A stretch of DNA of 64,000 nt, taken from NCBI RefSeq assembly GCF_011769525.1, contig NZ_CP050440.1, positions 1,489,501 through 1,553,500 of the forward strand. Reading direction: 5' to 3'. Below the pieces are notes generated by a model. The model was not told the origin of the DNA. It saw nothing but the letters and a program-made list of their open reading frames with translations, and searched no databases. Each line of letters starts with the position of its first letter. Position 1 is the stretch's first letter. A program made the translations under genes and the position numbers. Below, one piece after another: positions 63,401-64,000 of this stretch. Source of the DNA: Tolypothrix sp. PCC 7910. Lineage in GTDB: Bacteria > Cyanobacteriota > Cyanobacteriia > Cyanobacteriales > Nostocaceae.

Positions 63401-63458
63401 TTAACACCTGGTTAGGCGTAAAGATGGGGTAGCTAATGTTTTTAATAATTGTGTTCAT
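57474..63458 (-). CDS. Giant eCIS-locus protein with Ig/PKD-like repeats
   Basis: A 1994-residue protein. Residues 1-100 (MNTIIKNISYPIFTPNQVLT, EDLNQVVNYLDGQNRLTRAY, GCGITSEGYLISVP) match a start found in large proteins of eCIS loci in Bacteroidetes and cyanobacteria. A long unrecognised middle follows. Residues about 940-1035 contain FCLPYRCSSDSAGVSY and EFCEGDTTEYEFILEPEGGT. About seven 97-residue beta-sandwich (PKD/Ig-like) repeats then run to about residue 1735, each starting PPDAGFQIGEQSNQT-like and ending QPVTIFA. A lone 19-residue fragment lies between units 5 and 6. The C-terminus (AEIASINAQGFSVRVFDI onward) is another beta domain. It has no signal peptide. It could be a fibre, spike or binding structure; role inferred from context. 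Confidence 0.75.
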   Translation of the reverse strand: MNTIIKNISYPIFTPNQVLTKEDLNQVVNYLDGQNRLTRAYLIGTGIVWGMDLSSTFDTTKAQIQISAGCGITSEGYLISVPTTILTHYKHYKIDQLVFESLFAPTPQDNEVTTTQLKYEVNSTQPTSVPVIELFEQSADNLLALNQADKDTPRDEAKFKEFLSENVLIVVYEIQDVETDFCLLDFDRLSNQRNFNLRFFLLPRSLKENPPDIISADSLLRTGYQFDKLPEPWANIAKNSTSKVFETTSHFLKEFDDEIQDFKDFAPKVQRFGYVAAEKKVDLSKFSNYADFWQNYYLVCKNAIAAIEKAFPKLFQLFSPFFSSFQPASYNDFGQIGQSLQKLLDSIQNPTVSATTVAVPEAPFTLQYFYDYLSQLVAAYDELAEAAFDLMDDCTPDTQRFPKFLLLGIIPPPDLDLPVIAPPSAYRSHFSQPPINNADKSRVKQVRYLYQRLLNLCKPESYYLLPYYNTPIKITPSKDRSVTLSQQAIPYYFHYPNLYQYWSYDAYRKGRSEQLPAYFSLNNASPRDELLYRLDAYNFYRIEGHIGKSTAKALNIIQQYQQQYNLPFDVILLKCASFQSFQDLNISGQIDDLEVKFQRVKDWFNSLWEANLKKSKELQWSQNAFLNTLKSAFFGKPRLSAIADTQLVNPIVELAQSKSNYEFVPEANASNQYQLFLKNNAGTPIARYDFQNAAKPSPLDFSGLTAEQITQEQQRIVKDLSFYLKSTTITYSLVGQPADKPTSYYLRLSVIDELDLPINATTTAPRGKAKIAIISLNYFTITKSPPIIDQPDFQDFATLYGLLRDVPENESNASGRAVADILNNVELQDLITSYRERLKQLMELQLFHKFAQQHPGMEHLGGVPKGGTFVLVYVDGEEVKQVLAANQNLAIYQLQTSRTAAIIEKKAVLPPAAPEEIIPSWELLFQEFQERKDIVVADFCLPYRCSSDSAGVSYILARPRPIVLLTQTEFCEGDTTEYEFILEPEGGTLKGEGIFFKGPKHYFKPSNITQEIDAEVAITFTYAVDDSFDTLTVTIYPLPDAGFQVGRDANQTTFCANNEPLSLTPKQAGGSFRVLVGEQDISANVLDTKLQPPRLLVSKVQLGNAEQLQITIEYTVTSAQSCTNQANQQITIFALPDARFRIGEQSNQTRFATNDPPVLLVPNQAGGSFRVLVGDQNISADVLNIASQPPEFLPSQVDLGDDEQLQVTIEYTITNNNGCTNKTSQPVTIFAPPDADFRIGEQSNQTTFTPNDPPVSLIPNQTGGNFQILAGEQDISANALKTESKRSQFIPSAVNLGNAEQLQLTIRYSITDDNGFSNQEQKPITIFALPDASFQIGSVPTKTDFTTKDLPVTLRPNLAGGTFRALVGGKDISTAVLDTTSNPSQFIPSAVNLGNAKQLQVILEYSINDEQGLTNQAQKSVTIFAPPDAGFQIGEQSNQTVFATNHPPVSLRANQAGGNFRILVGEQDISATTLNNEFEPPEFIPSAVNLGNAKQLQVIIEYTFTDGNGFTNQVQQPVTIFAPPDAGFQISEQPNQAAFFAPPDASFQVDEQPNQAAFAANHPPVSLIPNKRGGSFRVLAREQDISADVLNTQSQPPELILNAINLGNAEQLEITIEYIITDENGFTNQTQQQVTILALPNANFQIGSVPNKTNFCANDGPLSLTPQQAGGSFQVLVGEQDISVEALNNQSNPPEFILSAVNLGNAEQLQVTIEYTITNDNGITNKTANVLTVHRVPVANFQAEIASINAQGFSVRVFDIQPAGDSAWSYVWRHTGGNRDESLPANSEFLINYIYDFDRWVFGDEVSINLRIDTPASLGGCSSEPVNKSVTIPCGGVRVFNFLIISNNQVINSIPLDRESTFRLSDFNPNNEYSIEAVTVPATVENVVFTYTDPDNNERVLPAVSTTPYQMPQSFQPVVGVHKIRAQAFREVNGRQVEGIAATVIIRIQDSESSTTEAPKPPETTTLLNRLRLIFPTGKEISLGKVGEQKSQGA
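58261..60347 (-). repeat. Seven 291-bp Ig/PKD-like coding repeats plus a 57-bp fragment
   Basis: About seven in-frame units of 97 codons, sharing QAGGSFRVLVGEQDIS, SAVNLGNAEQLQVTIEYTIT and QPVTIFA. The lone 57-bp partial unit lies near 58840-58900, where the TTTGGCTGTTC and GGAAGC segment occurs twice in a row. Units diverge more than the HEAT repeats at 1083-2306. Confidence 0.9.
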
Positions 63459-63465
63459 AAGTAAG

Positions 63466-63540
63466 TTGTTGTTATTTGTTATTTGTCATTTGTCATTTGT
63501 TATTAGACTCTTGCAATTACCAATTACCCATTACCAATCG
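63466..63540. repeat. Short tandem repeats, TCATTTG and AATTACC families
   Basis: TGTTATTTGTCATTTGTCAT and CAATTACCAATTACCC units lie just upstream of the giant gene and overlap the end of the baseplate gene. Confidence 0.8.
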
Positions 63541-64000
63541 CTATCCCCAGCGCAGTCTGATTCAGTACAATCGGATTCTCTTGATTACCGCTTTCTTGGG
63601 AATCAAGTAAAATTCCTTTGGGATAAACACTCCGCAGTTTGGGTAAAATTTTCACAAGCCGATTAAGTGCGCCAGTTAAATCGCAAGCTGCATCATCGCA
63701 AGCATCTAAAGCTAATTGTTCTAACCATTGATGATAAGCATCTTCAAAATTTCGCATTTGGTGCACATCTAACCAGGCAATTTTTAAGGCGACGTGTGCC
63801 GGTGCTTCTAATCGCAGGGTTTGTTCAATAAATCGGCGGAAGTTAATATTACGAAAGCGTTGTGGCCAGTAAGGTAAAACTATAGTCACCCAAAACGAGT
63901 AGGGATCTTGCCAAGTTAAACGAGGTTGTTCTCCCTCCTGTGTTTTAGCATCATCTGGTGTTACCAAAATTGGCAAAAATTTGTCTAAAACTGGAGCATC
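63524..64000 (-). CDS. Probable eCIS baseplate-type protein, C-terminal part (5' partial)
   Basis: Open from the window edge; the visible C-terminus is about 158 residues and the gene continues past base 64000 (the codons upstream of the internal TTG read DAPVLDKF). Visible segments are WQDPYSFWVTIVLPYWPQRF, the Arg/Phe-rich FRRFIEQTLRLEAPAHVALK and IAWLDVHQMRNFEDAYHQWL. This pattern closely resembles the C-terminus of the large baseplate protein (Cis12/Afp12-like) in eCIS loci of other phyla. The last residues (SGNQENPIVLNQTALGIAIG) are coded partly by repeat DNA. Confidence 0.6.
   Translation of the reverse strand, partial: DAPVLDKFLPILVTPDDAKTQEGEQPRLTWQDPYSFWVTIVLPYWPQRFRNINFRRFIEQTLRLEAPAHVALKIAWLDVHQMRNFEDAYHQWLEQLALDACDDAACDLTGALNRLVKILPKLRSVYPKGILLDSQESGNQENPIVLNQTALGIAIGNG

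Noticed and set aside
1-64000. tRNA, rRNA or tmRNA genes
   Set aside because: No T-arm (GGTTCGAATCC-like) or other RNA gene pattern was seen on either strand by eye; a scan with a covariance model would be needed to exclude them.

Overview
The window looks like chromosome of a filamentous, nitrogen-fixing cyanobacterium of the Nostocales. Signs of this are the many HIP1 octamers (GCGATCGC), nif genes (nifV, nifZ, nifT, and a nifP-like cysE), a cyanoexosortase, an IctB-family protein, a CYP38/TLP40-type lumenal isomerase, Gap2-type GAPDH and many short tandem repeats between genes (TGACAAA, TAATCCC and AATTACC families) that are typical of this order. No tRNA, rRNA, intact insertion sequence or CRISPR array was recognised.

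Layout. (1) 1-4.6 kb, accessory: the C-terminal part of a NACHT-family NTPase ending in twelve almost identical 34-residue HEAT repeats, a PIN toxin/Phd-type antitoxin pair, an unknown gene and a 21-bp minisatellite. (2) 4.6-9.9 kb, nitrogen fixation: serine acetyltransferase (nifP-like), two small cyanobacterial proteins, nifV-nifZ-nifT, and a thioredoxin-like [2Fe-2S] protein. (3) 9.9-29 kb, mainly housekeeping: an unknown overlapping gene pair, a lysophospholipid acyltransferase, proS, a GerMN protein, an ArsR regulator, accB, efp, a lumenal cyclophilin, a Uma2 nuclease, thiL, gap2, nadD, murC, murB, ybaB, a low-molecular-weight phosphatase, a LuxR-type response regulator and smpB. (4) 29-45 kb, envelope and signalling: a WGxxGxxG membrane protein, an IctB/O-antigen-ligase protein, a degenerate GAF histidine kinase, a DegT aminotransferase, cyanoexosortase B and its partner, a polysaccharide export protein and BY-kinase-like chain-length regulator, two rhomboid proteases, and a two-component pair.

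(5) 45-64 kb, the most interesting part: one side of an extracellular-type contractile injection system (eCIS) locus. It holds the AAA+ ATPase, the tape-measure protein, a 1994-residue protein with about seven Ig/PKD-like repeats, and the C-terminus of a probable baseplate protein that runs off the window. Between them lie two proteins with the DUF4157 (eCIS core) HExxH domain. Each ends in a different putative toxin domain (a BECR/EndoU-like RNase and a DNA/RNA nuclease-like domain), and the first is followed 5 bp later by a candidate immunity gene. Both proteins start with the same spaced Phe-Phe motif (residues 22-23, 31-32 and 42-43), and a third 84-residue protein in the locus starts with a related version. 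I suggest this is a loading or recognition tag. A YbjN-like gene in the same cluster is split by one in-frame amber codon. Two unrecognised membrane proteins (171 and 46 residues) lie between the ATPase and the cargo genes and could anchor the system to a membrane, as in the thylakoid-anchored contractile systems known from multicellular cyanobacteria.

Starts were revised where the longest open frame began in repeat DNA or at a weak codon. Functions rest on motifs read by eye; no database search was run.
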